This document shows positions 55,575 through 63,811 of a stretch of DNA of 64,000 bases, one piece after another. Position 1 is the first letter of the stretch; the number at the start of each line of letters is the position of its first letter. The notes beneath the pieces are model-generated. The model made no database searches. It was given only the letters and a program-made list of their open reading frames with translations, and was not told the DNA's origin. The translations under genes were made by a program, and so were the position numbers. This DNA is from CAZVYJ01 sp964631565 (GTDB taxonomy: Bacteria; Planctomycetota; Phycisphaerae; SM23-33), in NCBI GenBank assembly GCA_964631565.1, contig CAZVYJ010000005.1, positions 1 through 64,000 on the forward strand, in the 5' to 3' direction.

Positions 55575-56186
55575 CTAATCCCTCCTGGCTACGAGCCAGC
55601 CGGTCTTGAGAACCTCCGTGCCCTTGTAAGAAATAGTTACCTGCACATAAATCACGTCGCTTCCGCCGGCGGCCACCACTGTATTGAGGTTGTCGGGGTC
55701 CCTCCATGAGAGTTCTATGAACTGCGACCAGTCGGTCATGTCTGTAATGGGCGAGCCTTGTCCGTTGCGCGGCGGGCTGTAGGTCACGCCTGCCAGGTCA
55801 TCTCCGGCCAGGTCGTCGAGGTCGTCAACGTAGACCTGCGGGTCGTACCCGTCCGGACCTGGCGGATTGCCCTGGTCGGCGACGTCAGGGTCGGAGAACG
55901 GCAGCTTGATGGTCCACTCGCGGACCTCCTGCGCGATGAATGACGCTGTCGTCAGCTTCCTGCCGCTGTCGTTTATCTTTGTGCTCGACGCCACCGACGC
56001 CAGAAGCGCGACGATACCCATGCCGATGACGATAAGCGATACGAGAATTTCAGTAAGGGTGAAACCGCGCGTTGAAATGCGCCTGATGAAACGGCGTGGC
56101 TGCCGCCATGTGGGATGAACGGCCCTGATTGCTCCGGCGGCCTCGATTTTTCTGCCGCCGTCGCGTCGGAATCTGTTGCGTTTCAT
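55575..56186 (-). CDS. Type IV prepilin (PilV/PulI-like) with an unusually long leader
   Basis: 203 residues. The cleavage/methylation site is RRISTRG-FTLTEILVSLIVIG, a textbook prepilin sequence with Glu at +5. The leader before Gly is about 41 residues and very basic, whereas most are 6-30. The mature part is typical of minor pilins of the PilV/PulI type (ASFIAQEVREWTIKLPF). It sits between pilC and the PilX-like pair, with 25 bp to pilC and 2 bp to the next gene. An internal start is possible but no better Shine-Dalgarno was seen. Confidence 0.82.
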   Translation of the reverse strand: MKRNRFRRDGGRKIEAAGAIRAVHPTWRQPRRFIRRISTRGFTLTEILVSLIVIGMGIVALLASVASSTKINDSGRKLTTASFIAQEVREWTIKLPFSDPDVADQGNPPGPDGYDPQVYVDDLDDLAGDDLAGVTYSPPRNGQGSPITDMTDWSQFIELSWRDPDNLNTVVAAGGSDVIYVQVTISYKGTEVLKTGWLVARRD

Positions 56187-56211
56187 TTAATCCGCTTTCA
56201 TGATTCTCCCG

Positions 56212-57435
56212 TCACTTGACCAGGCTGGACATCTTGAAAATCGGCAGGATGATGCTCATCGCTATGAAGCCGACGACACCGCCCATGACGACTATCATTA
56301 TCGGTTCTATCATCGCCGTCACCGCCTTTATTGTGCTTCTCAGTTCGGCGGCGTAATAGTTGGAGACTTCGTTCAGAACCTCGCCGAGTTTGCCGGACTC
56401 TTCGCCGGCTGCCACCATCTGAACGACGTTGCTGGGCAGCAGGTCCTGATTGTTCAGCGGGACTGCTATCTTGTTGCCTTCCTTGACGGCGTTATGGACA
56501 TTCCGCCACATATTTTTGTAAGCGGCGTTTCCTGAGACGTCGGCTGTGATTTTCAGCGTGTCAAGCATCGGCACGCCGGCGTTGATAAGCTCGCCCATGG
56601 TGTGCATGCCGCGGGTTATGTAAAGGGCGCGGAACATCCGGCTCAGCAGCGGAATGCGCAGCTTCAGCTTGTCCCAGTACAGCTTGCCGATTTCGGTATG
56701 CAGGGCGTAGTACAGCGCGCCAGCCAATCCGATTACGACGCCGACGACCACGTACCATTTCGTCCGCAGGAAGTCGCTGATGCTCATAAGGATTATCGTC
56801 GGCTTGGGCAGCAGGGCGTCTTTGCCGGCGAACAGGGCGGTGAATCGAGGCAGCACGAACGTCAGCATGAAAATGGTCGTCACGATGGCCATCACGCCGA
56901 TGATTATCGGGTAAACCATCGCGCCGCGGACCATTCTGCGGGTCTCCAGCTGCTGCGAGAGGTAATCGCAGATTCGCTCCAGCATGTGCCCCAGGCTGCC
57001 CGAAAGCTCGGACGCGCGGACCATGTTGACGTACAGCGGGGTGAATACCTTGGGATGCTGCGCCAGCGCGTCGGAGAACGGCTTGCCCGTTTCGACGTCC
57101 GCTTTTATCTGTTCGACTATCTTGCGGAACTTGACGCTTTTAATCTGCGAGGCGATTCCGCCTATGGCGTTGCGGATGTTGATGCCTGCCTTCAGCATGA
57201 CGGCGAGCTGGTTGGTGAAGTTGTGGATGTCCTTCAGGCCGGGCCCGAACTCGATGCTGATATTCTGCATCCTCTGGAGGATGTTCTGCTTCGCCTCGCC
57301 CAGCGGCATGATGTTCATGAGATACCCGCCGCGAGAACGCATCATGTTCGAGGCGTCTGCGAGCGAAGCGGCCTGCACTACGCCTGCCTCTATCTGCCCG
57401 CTTGCATCTCTGAGTTCATACTTGTACGTCTGCAT
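56212..57435 (-). CDS. pilC: Type IV pilus/type II secretion inner-membrane platform protein PilC/GspF
   Basis: 407 residues with two repeated GspF domains, each followed by membrane helices (PIIIGVMAIVTTIFMLTFVL and the C-terminal EPIMIVVMGGVVGFIAMSII). The N-terminal part starts MQTYKYELRDASGQIEAGVV. It anchors the assembly ATPases and the pilin-polymerising machine in the inner membrane. It lies 90 bp after pilT; the gap contains a broken copy of its own first codons. Family assignment is firm; T4P rather than T2SS is favoured because pilT and pilMNO are present. Confidence 0.93.
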   Translation of the reverse strand: MQTYKYELRDASGQIEAGVVQAASLADASNMMRSRGGYLMNIMPLGEAKQNILQRMQNISIEFGPGLKDIHNFTNQLAVMLKAGINIRNAIGGIASQIKSVKFRKIVEQIKADVETGKPFSDALAQHPKVFTPLYVNMVRASELSGSLGHMLERICDYLSQQLETRRMVRGAMVYPIIIGVMAIVTTIFMLTFVLPRFTALFAGKDALLPKPTIILMSISDFLRTKWYVVVGVVIGLAGALYYALHTEIGKLYWDKLKLRIPLLSRMFRALYITRGMHTMGELINAGVPMLDTLKITADVSGNAAYKNMWRNVHNAVKEGNKIAVPLNNQDLLPSNVVQMVAAGEESGKLGEVLNEVSNYYAAELRSTIKAVTAMIEPIMIVVMGGVVGFIAMSIILPIFKMSSLVK

Positions 57436-57464
57436 TGTTTCAAATTCCCGTATGCGACGCCGGC

Positions 57465-57506
57465 CTATGCCTGGCCGTCGGCATCTCTGGTTTCATACTT
57501 GTACAT
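57465..57506 (-). pseudogene. Duplicated 5' fragment of pilC
   Basis: A 13-codon frame (MYKYETRDADGQA, then stop) just upstream of pilC matches the pilC start MQTYKYELRDASGQ, and the DNA CATACTTGTAC plus flanks is shared. It looks like a partial tandem duplication that has decayed, or less likely a leader peptide. No good Shine-Dalgarno. Confidence 0.55.
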
Positions 57507-57525
57507 ATTCTCGTTTTAAAAATCC

Positions 57526-58587
57526 CTATGCGCTGAGCGCCCTGTTGAGTGCCTCCGGCCTGACGGCCCGCGACATGGCCTGCTGATGGCTTATCTGGTT
57601 GTTCAGGTACAGTGACTTTATCGAGTCGTCCAGCGTGCACATGCCGACGGCCCGGCTGGTTTCGATTATGTTCGGAATCTCGTGGATACGGTTTTCGCGG
57701 ATGCAGTTGCGGACCGCCGGCGTGCAGACCATTATCTCACAGGCCGGGATCATGCCCGGTATGTCCACCCGCTTGAACAAAGTCATGGATATCACCGCCT
57801 GCAGCGTGTTGGAAAGCATCGAGCGGACCTGGTTCTGCTGCGTGGACGGGTATATATCGACGATACGCTCGATTGTCTGATGGGCGTTCTGCGTGTGCAG
57901 CGTCGAGAGCACCAGGTGGCCGGTTTCGGCTGCGGTTATGGCCGCCGACGTCGTCTCGAGGTCTCGCATTTCGCCGACGAGTATGATGTCCGGGTCCTGG
58001 CGCAGCGCATGGCGCAGGCCGCTGGCGAAATTCGGAACGTCGCTGCCGACCTCGCGCTGCTCTATGACGCACTTGTTGCTGCGAAGCTCGTATTCGACCG
58101 GGTCTTCCAGCGTTATCACGTGATGATGATACCGCTGGTTCATTTCGTTAATCATAGATGCCAGCGTCGTGCTCTTGCCGCTGCCCGTCTGGCCGGTTAC
58201 CAGCACCAGGCCGCGGGGAAGGTCCACGAACCGCTCTATAATCGGCGGCAGGTTCAGCGTTGACAGCGCCGGCACTTCGTTGGAAATCGCGCGGAAGGCG
58301 ATTGCTATATTGTCTCGCTCGAAGTGTGCGTTTACACGGAATCGGCCGAGTTTGGGCAGTTTGGTGGAGAAGTCGAGGTCTCGTTTTTCCTGCAATGTCC
58401 GGAATCGGGCTTCTCCGACCATTTCTTTTGCGAAACGTTCGGTCTGCTCGGGCGTAATCGGCTCGGTGCCTTCAATCGGCTTTAGGACCGTGTGAATGCG
58501 CAGCAGCGGCGGCAGCGACGGAACAAGGTGCACGTCGCTCGCTCCGAGCTCCAGAGACTTGGCCAGCAAATCCTGCAAGAAACCCAT
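57526..58587 (-). CDS. pilT: Type IV pilus retraction ATPase PilT
   Basis: 353 residues. Walker A GQTGSGKST at 132-140, Asp box ITLEDPVEYEL, Walker B DIILVGEMRDLETTSAAI and the His box HLVLSTLHTQNA are all present. The AIRNxIRE-type motif near the C-terminus reads VRNCIRENRIHEIPNI, characteristic of PilT rather than PilB. It depolymerises pili for twitching and DNA uptake. It follows pilB by 11 bp. It is the main argument for a retractable type IV pilus. Confidence 0.95.
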   Translation of the reverse strand: MGFLQDLLAKSLELGASDVHLVPSLPPLLRIHTVLKPIEGTEPITPEQTERFAKEMVGEARFRTLQEKRDLDFSTKLPKLGRFRVNAHFERDNIAIAFRAISNEVPALSTLNLPPIIERFVDLPRGLVLVTGQTGSGKSTTLASMINEMNQRYHHHVITLEDPVEYELRSNKCVIEQREVGSDVPNFASGLRHALRQDPDIILVGEMRDLETTSAAITAAETGHLVLSTLHTQNAHQTIERIVDIYPSTQQNQVRSMLSNTLQAVISMTLFKRVDIPGMIPACEIMVCTPAVRNCIRENRIHEIPNIIETSRAVGMCTLDDSIKSLYLNNQISHQQAMSRAVRPEALNRALSA

Positions 58588-58598
58588 TCGTAACTCCC

Positions 58599-60416
58599 TT
58601 ATGTCTGCGTAACGCGCATTACTTCTTCTATTGTTGTCATTCCGGCGGCGACTTTCTGCAGGCCGTCCTCACGCAGCGGGCGCATGCCTTTCTTTCGGGC
58701 GGCAGTCCGCAGCTCGGTAAGCGCCGGGTTGCGGGTTATCGTGTCGCGCAGATCGTCGTCGAGGCACATGAACTCGTATATTCCCATTCGGCCCTTGTAG
58801 CCGGTGTGTCTGCACTTGTCGCACCCGACGCCCTTGTAGAGCTGCTCCGGGTCGGCGCCGTACTGCTTGAGGTATTCCGCGATATGGTCCGGTATCTGCG
58901 TGACCTGCGTTTTGCAGTTCGGGCATATTCTGCGGACGAGCCGCTGGGCGAGCACGCCGTTCACCGACGCGCTGATAAGGTAAGGCTCGATGCCGATGTT
59001 TATAAGCCGAGTGATGCTTGATGGTGCATCGTTTGTATGCAGGGTCGAAAGCACCAGGTGGCCGGTGAGCGACGCCTGCACCGCGATTCGCGCAGTCTCG
59101 GCATCGCGAATTTCGCCGATCATTATGATGTCGGGGTCCTGACGCAGCAGGCTGCGCAGCGAGGCCGAGAACGTCAGCCCGATGGCCTCATGGACGTTGA
59201 CCTGGTTGGCGAAGTCAAGCTCGTATTCCACAGGCTCCTCGACGGTGGCTATGTTCAGCTTGTCGCCGTCCATTATCTGCAGCGCCGAGTAAAGGGTCGT
59301 GCTCTTTCCGCTGCCTGTCGGGCCGGTAACAAGGACGATTCCGTGAGGCTGCAGGATTTCCTTGCGGAATGCCTCCAGCGTGTCGTTCCACATGCCGAGG
59401 TTTTCCAGGCCGACCATGATTGCCCGGTTGTCCAGGATTCGGATGACGCACTTCTCGCCCGTGGTAATGGGCAGCGTGCTGACGCGCAGGTCAAGTGTGC
59501 GTGCATTGACCGTGACTCGTATTCTTCCATCCTGCGGCAGGCGGCGTTCGGCGATGTCCATGTTCGCCATGATTTTCAGACGCGATATGATGGCGGCGTG
59601 CATCTGCAGAGGCGGCGCCTGCTGCTCGAACAGCACGCCGTCGATTCGATATCGCACACGCAGGCGGTTCTCGGTCGGCTCGATATGGATGTCGCTCGCG
59701 CCGTCCCGCACCGCCGATGCGATGATATAGTTCACGTATCGTATGACCGGGCTTTCACCGGCGATTTTCTCCAGGTCGGCCACCTCTTCGGTGGTGGTGT
59801 GCATAACCTCGACGGCGTCCTCGGTGATGTCCTTGATAATCTCCTCCACCTTTTCCGTCGAATTTGCGGAAACTTCCTCGGCCACGTGGAGAATGTCTTC
59901 CGGCGGCGTGACGGCGAGATGGATGGTTTTTCTCAGCCGGTGCTTCAGGTCGTCTATGAGGAAGATGTCGGCCGGGTCGGAAATTCCTACCGTTATGAAG
60001 TCGCCCTCCGCCCGAACCGGGATAACCTTCTTCTGGCGGATATATTCCAGAGGCAGCATTTCGAACGTGCCTATGTCGATATCCGACAGGGTCACTCGCA
60101 TGAAGGGCAGGTTGAAATATTCCGCGACAGCCTGCATGGCGACCATGGCGTCGACGTCGTTGGCTTCAACCAGCAGGTCGAGAACGCTCATGTGAGGTCT
60201 TTCCGCCTGTTTTCTTGCGGCGGCCTCCAGCTGCTTTACGGTAACCTGCCCATGGTCGAGCAGAACCCGCTCCGGGCCGTGATATGCAGGCGTACCGTCA
60301 TCAGGGCGCCAAAGCTCGGCAAACTGGTCATGCTCGCCGGCCGGGCCTGACCCGGCGACTGATGCGTGTTTTTTTACTGCCTGTGACAACTTTTCCTCAC
60401 TCTTCCTCGTCTGCAT
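58599..60416 (-). CDS. pilB: Type IV pilus assembly ATPase PilB/GspE
   Basis: 605 residues. N-terminal T2SSE_N domain (about 60-165, SVLDLLVEANDVDAMVAMQA), then the ATPase with GPTGSGKST, TVEEPVEYEL, DIIMIGEIRDAETARIAVQA and HLVLSTLHTNDA. A zinc-binding tetracysteine (RRICPNCKTQ, GCDKCRHTGYKGR) is present as in PilB/GspE. It powers pilus extension. Start at 60416 follows the stop of the pilP-like gene by 17 bp; longer frames overlap that gene. The Shine-Dalgarno is only AAGG close to the ATG. Confidence 0.95.
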   Translation of the reverse strand: MQTRKSEEKLSQAVKKHASVAGSGPAGEHDQFAELWRPDDGTPAYHGPERVLLDHGQVTVKQLEAAARKQAERPHMSVLDLLVEANDVDAMVAMQAVAEYFNLPFMRVTLSDIDIGTFEMLPLEYIRQKKVIPVRAEGDFITVGISDPADIFLIDDLKHRLRKTIHLAVTPPEDILHVAEEVSANSTEKVEEIIKDITEDAVEVMHTTTEEVADLEKIAGESPVIRYVNYIIASAVRDGASDIHIEPTENRLRVRYRIDGVLFEQQAPPLQMHAAIISRLKIMANMDIAERRLPQDGRIRVTVNARTLDLRVSTLPITTGEKCVIRILDNRAIMVGLENLGMWNDTLEAFRKEILQPHGIVLVTGPTGSGKSTTLYSALQIMDGDKLNIATVEEPVEYELDFANQVNVHEAIGLTFSASLRSLLRQDPDIIMIGEIRDAETARIAVQASLTGHLVLSTLHTNDAPSSITRLINIGIEPYLISASVNGVLAQRLVRRICPNCKTQVTQIPDHIAEYLKQYGADPEQLYKGVGCDKCRHTGYKGRMGIYEFMCLDDDLRDTITRNPALTELRTAARKKGMRPLREDGLQKVAAGMTTIEEVMRVTQT

Positions 60417-60433
60417 GGCCTTGCGGCCGGTTT

Positions 60434-61111
60434 CTAATTCTGCAGCTCCAGGACGTATTTCTGATCTTTCCATGACAGCACCACTTTTCGCGGGGCGATG
60501 CTGGTTACTGTCCAACCGCTGATTTCCTGTCCGACGCTGAGAAGATTGTTTGATATCATGGCTATCGCGCTGCTCGAACCAACCATGACGGACTGCAGCT
60601 TCAGCTTTTTGACCTCTGCCATCGCGTCTGCCAGTTCCTTCTCCTGAGCGTTTGGTTCGGGAGTCTTGTCAAATTCCTTGACCTCCGGCTCGGCCGGTTC
60701 AACCGGTTCGGGCGGGATGAAAATGAACGGGTTGCCGTTGAGCTTTTCGAGCGGCACCTGCCGCTGCTTTGCTTCATAGTAGAAGGCTTCCACCATCCTG
60801 GTTGCGGAATTACTTTTGGGGCTTGTCTGCGAGAGCGCCTTGAGGGTCAGAATCGCGTTGTCGACCTGGGCCTCAACCAGCTGCTCCTTGGCCGACGCCT
60901 CCTTCGGACCGCGCGAGATGCTGTATATATACAGCCCTATCAGGCTGGCTGCGAACACAGCCACTATCAGCATGTTGCCTCCTCGCAGCTGCTGCAGCTT
61001 CGCGCGCAGGTCGAATGCGCCGTTCGACTGGCTTGTCGAAGCGGGGGCGGCATGCCTTGCCTGCTCGAACTGCTGTTCGTTCCGGTTTGTGCTGAACTCT
61101 TCAAGCTCCAT
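60434..61111 (-). CDS. PilP-position pilus assembly protein with one TM helix
   Basis: 225 residues. One membrane segment (about 47-65, LIVAVFAASLIGLYIYSISR) after a Ser/Gln-rich cytoplasmic part, then a helical stretch, a Pro/Glu-rich linker (FIFIPPEPVEPAEPEVKEFD) and a C-terminal strand-rich domain (VMVGSSSAIAMISNNLLSVG, WTVTSIAPRKVVLSWKDQKY) like the HR/PilP or GspC homology domain that contacts the secretin. It occupies the pilP position after pilO, with 2 bp between them. A secretin gene is not in the window. Named by position and architecture, not by clear sequence match. Confidence 0.72.
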   Translation of the reverse strand: MELEEFSTNRNEQQFEQARHAAPASTSQSNGAFDLRAKLQQLRGGNMLIVAVFAASLIGLYIYSISRGPKEASAKEQLVEAQVDNAILTLKALSQTSPKSNSATRMVEAFYYEAKQRQVPLEKLNGNPFIFIPPEPVEPAEPEVKEFDKTPEPNAQEKELADAMAEVKKLKLQSVMVGSSSAIAMISNNLLSVGQEISGWTVTSIAPRKVVLSWKDQKYVLELQN

Positions 61112-61113
61112 AA

Positions 61114-61674
61114 TCAACCCTTCTCGTTTACTTCAAAGAAAATCGACATTACGAAGTCGGCCTTCACTTTTCCTTCTTCGCCCTTCTGTATCTTCTCGAT
61201 TTTCATGTTCTGGATTCGCATGATTCTCGGCTGGTTTTCCAGCTCCATCAGGAATGAATAAAGGCCCTTGAAATCGCCTTCCAGCTGCACGGCGATGGGC
61301 TGTTCGCCTTCAACCACGTCGGAAAACTTGTTTGTGCCGGTCGGCCTGTCCTTGGTTCTTATGCTCTTGGTGGTGAGTTCGTTAGCCTCGGCCAGACGCC
61401 AGACTTCCTGGAGAATCTTGTCGATTTCCTGCTGGTTGGGCAGCCTGGTCTGGAAGAATCCGATCGCCTTCGTGAGTTCCTGTATTTCGGTTTTCAGGTC
61501 GCCGATTGTTGCGGTTGCAAGGTTAAGCTCCCGCAGTTTGGCCTGCTTCTGCTCGATCTGCCTGAGCATTTCCGCGTTGCGGGTATTGTTCGGCACGAAC
61601 ACAAGCTTCCACGCCACCAGCGGTATGCACATCAGCAGGACGATAATCACTATTTCACGCACTCCGAATTTCAT
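61114..61674 (-). CDS. pilO: Type IV pilus alignment protein PilO
   Basis: 186 residues. One N-terminal membrane helix (IVIIVLLMCIPLVAWKLVFV), a coiled coil (about 35-70, MLRQIEQKQAKLRELN) and a C-terminal ferredoxin-like domain (VQLEGDFKGLYSFLMELENQ, RIMRIQNMKIEKI), the standard PilO architecture. With PilN it forms the inner-membrane ring linking PilM to the rest of the machine. Its ATG overlaps the pilN stop by 4 bp (ATGA), indicating translational coupling. Confidence 0.88.
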   Translation of the reverse strand: MKFGVREIVIIVLLMCIPLVAWKLVFVPNNTRNAEMLRQIEQKQAKLRELNLATATIGDLKTEIQELTKAIGFFQTRLPNQQEIDKILQEVWRLAEANELTTKSIRTKDRPTGTNKFSDVVEGEQPIAVQLEGDFKGLYSFLMELENQPRIMRIQNMKIEKIQKGEEGKVKADFVMSIFFEVNEKG

Positions 61675-62390
61675 ATCGCGTCTCCTTCGCCGAAGACCGC
61701 GTTGAAGTCCTTCTCGCCGTATTCCCCGTCCAGAGCAACGCTGTTGAGGTCGATGGAGTCGGCATCGACTTTGAGTTCTATTTTGATTCTGAACTCTCGG
61801 ACCTTCTGCTTGTCCACGAGTCTTTCTTCGCTGTAGACCAGGTCCACGGTATCGACCAGCGGGTTGCGGGCGAGATTTGCGATGAACCTCGCCACCTGGA
61901 CGTCGGTGCCCGCCATGCCTGTTATTTCAAGCTCGACGCTGGTGGATACCTGATTGCTGCCGGTCGGCGCCTTCGAAGCGAATTTTTCGCTGCGGCTGCC
62001 TGAACCGCCGCTTCCGGAAATGATCTTTTTCGTATCCAGCCTGATAGTCGTCAGCGACGTGCCTTCAGGCCTGGAGTTTGTAAGAACCGCCAGCACCGCG
62101 CTGCGGGGCACGCGCTCCATCAGCTTGCTGCTCAGCGCAGCCTTGTGCATGAGCGTGCTTTTCTGGGCCTGAAGGTTCTGCATCTGCGCGATGAGCTTGG
62201 TGGCCTCCTCGTAGTCGGCGTTGATCCTGTCGCGAACCTGCTCGGTATTCCGTACGGTTTGCCCCGAAACTATGATGGCGCCGATTACGCCGACCATTAC
62301 CACGGCGAAAAGCACCAGACACATCATGTTCGCCCGGCGCTGCGCCCGGCGTTTGATGTAATCGTCAGGAAGTAAGTTGATAATGCTCAT
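61671..62390 (-). CDS. pilN: Type IV pilus protein PilN
   Basis: 239 residues. The N-terminal INLLPDDYIKRR is the conserved cytoplasmic motif that binds PilM. One membrane helix (about 23-45), a coiled coil and a periplasmic fold (SVELEITGMAGTDVQVARFI, NPLVDTVDLVYSEE) follow. A Gly/Ser stretch (SGSGGSGSRSEK) interrupts the periplasmic domain. It lies 9 bp after pilM and overlaps pilO. Confidence 0.9.
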   Translation of the reverse strand: MSIINLLPDDYIKRRAQRRANMMCLVLFAVVMVGVIGAIIVSGQTVRNTEQVRDRINADYEEATKLIAQMQNLQAQKSTLMHKAALSSKLMERVPRSAVLAVLTNSRPEGTSLTTIRLDTKKIISGSGGSGSRSEKFASKAPTGSNQVSTSVELEITGMAGTDVQVARFIANLARNPLVDTVDLVYSEERLVDKQKVREFRIKIELKVDADSIDLNSVALDGEYGEKDFNAVFGEGDAI

Positions 62391-62399
62391 ATTCTTTCC

Positions 62400-63488
62400 T
62401 CAGGCGGCCCTGTTTGCTCCAAGGCACAGTCCGACGGCGACCGCCCAGTTCGGCTGGGGTTCGCGCCGGTCAAGTCCTATTTCCAATCCGGCCCCGGCGA
62501 CTCGCTTCACGTTCGACAGCGGGTCGCCTATCTGTGCCGGCAGATTCATTCGTTTTGCGATCGACTGGCACAGGCGTTTGTCGAACGCCTGCCCGCCGAC
62601 GAAAATCACCCGTTCGACGGCCTGGTTGCGGAATACCGACTCGTAGTACCGCAGGCACTTGGTAAGTTCTTCCGTTATGGCGTGAACGGGCGCATCCACG
62701 AGGTGGTACAGTTCGTCGGCCGCCGCTTCGCTGCTTTTGCCCAGCAGCAGGTCCATGCGGACGCTGTGCGCCTGCTCACGTGAAACCTTCAGGCCCTTTG
62801 CGACGGCTTCGTCTATCTGCACGCCTGCGGTATTGAGGTCTTTTGCGAAGACGATATGCGGGCCGTGCGAGAAAACCACCTGCGTGCTCGTCGAACCGAT
62901 ATCGACGAACAGGATCGTCCTGGACGTGTCGTTCGCCCTGCGGAACAGCCTCGAGAAACATTCCACAATCGCGCACGAGGCGATGTTGACGCCTATGATG
63001 TCCAGCCCTGCACGGAAGGCTATGTCGAGATAGCCTTCCACTGTCGTCTTGCGGGCTGCCACCGCGATTACCTCCTGCTTTGACTCTCCCTCGCCGCGCA
63101 CCTTGCCGGCGACCACGTGGCGGATAATCGCTTCATCCACGGGATAGGGGAGTTTGTCATGCAGTTCCCAGCGAACAGCGTCGTCCAGTTCGTGTCCCGC
63201 CAGTTCCGGCACCTTTATGTGTTGGACAAGTGTGACCTGAGAGGGGAGCGACAGTATGCACTGCCTGCCTTTGAACTGATTGTGTTTCAGGCCGTGGCGG
63301 AGGGATTTGACAAGGTGCCTGGAGTGGCTCAGATGGTCATGAGTAGGACCCGACGGTATGTTTTCCGCATGAGCGGCGATAAGTTCGAGCGTATCTTCTT
63401 TTTGGCGAAGCTGCAGCATCTTCATCGCGCTGGTGCCGAAGTCCAGCCCGATGGGCATTGTTCTGTTTTTTATGAATGCGATAGCCAT
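62400..63488 (-). CDS. pilM: Type IV pilus actin-like ATPase PilM
   Basis: 362 residues. Actin-like fold with PIGLDFGTSAMKMLQL (phosphate 1), TILFVDIGSTSTQVVFSHG (phosphate 2) and VIFVGGQAFDKRLCQSI (adenosine motif). It sits in the cytoplasm and docks the PilN tail. It is the first pil gene of the operon on the minus strand; the 323 bp before it hold structured DNA but no clear promoter. ATG is preceded by an imperfect Shine-Dalgarno. Confidence 0.92.
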   Translation of the reverse strand: MAIAFIKNRTMPIGLDFGTSAMKMLQLRQKEDTLELIAAHAENIPSGPTHDHLSHSRHLVKSLRHGLKHNQFKGRQCILSLPSQVTLVQHIKVPELAGHELDDAVRWELHDKLPYPVDEAIIRHVVAGKVRGEGESKQEVIAVAARKTTVEGYLDIAFRAGLDIIGVNIASCAIVECFSRLFRRANDTSRTILFVDIGSTSTQVVFSHGPHIVFAKDLNTAGVQIDEAVAKGLKVSREQAHSVRMDLLLGKSSEAAADELYHLVDAPVHAITEELTKCLRYYESVFRNQAVERVIFVGGQAFDKRLCQSIAKRMNLPAQIGDPLSNVKRVAGAGLEIGLDRREPQPNWAVAVGLCLGANRAA

Positions 63489-63811
63489 AGTTGCTCCAAA
63501 ACGTTTTTCACTTTTTCGTCAGTGCGCACAGCGCACCATTTTGTGACGATAGCAGGGTAACTTGCGCACCGCGGGGCGCGCAATATTCAGCGAGACAGTC
63601 CTCCAGGGACTGACGCTCCCACACTCGGCAGTAGCAGCCGGGGCGGTCATACTTCTCTGATTTCACACCTTGTCCTAACTTAAATTTAGGTTTCCATTTG
63701 CGGCGACGCAAATCACCGCGCCACGTCACATGTGTGTTATCGACGTGCAAAGAGAGGGGGTTTATTACTGCCATGGGTCAGTCTGAAAAAATCAGGAAAA
63801 ATCAGGAAAAA
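63489..63811 (-). other. Structured intergenic region upstream of the pil operon
   Basis: 323 bp between hemW and pilM. Several inverted repeats lie in a row: TTGCGC/GCGCGCAA near 63560, ATTTGCG/CGCAAAT at 63696-63713, CACGTC/GACGTG near 63722-63747. Next to the hemW stop is a triple direct repeat of CTGATTTTT ending in GTCTGA/TCAGAC. An 88-codon frame (63508-63774) crosses it, but it has codon use unlike its neighbours and no Shine-Dalgarno, so it is not called. It may be a structured leader of the pil operon. Confidence 0.35.

Noticed and set aside
63508..63774. 88-codon minus-strand frame between hemW and pilM
   Set aside because: Codon use (TTA, ATA, TTG) is unlike neighbours, no Shine-Dalgarno, and it crosses several inverted repeats.
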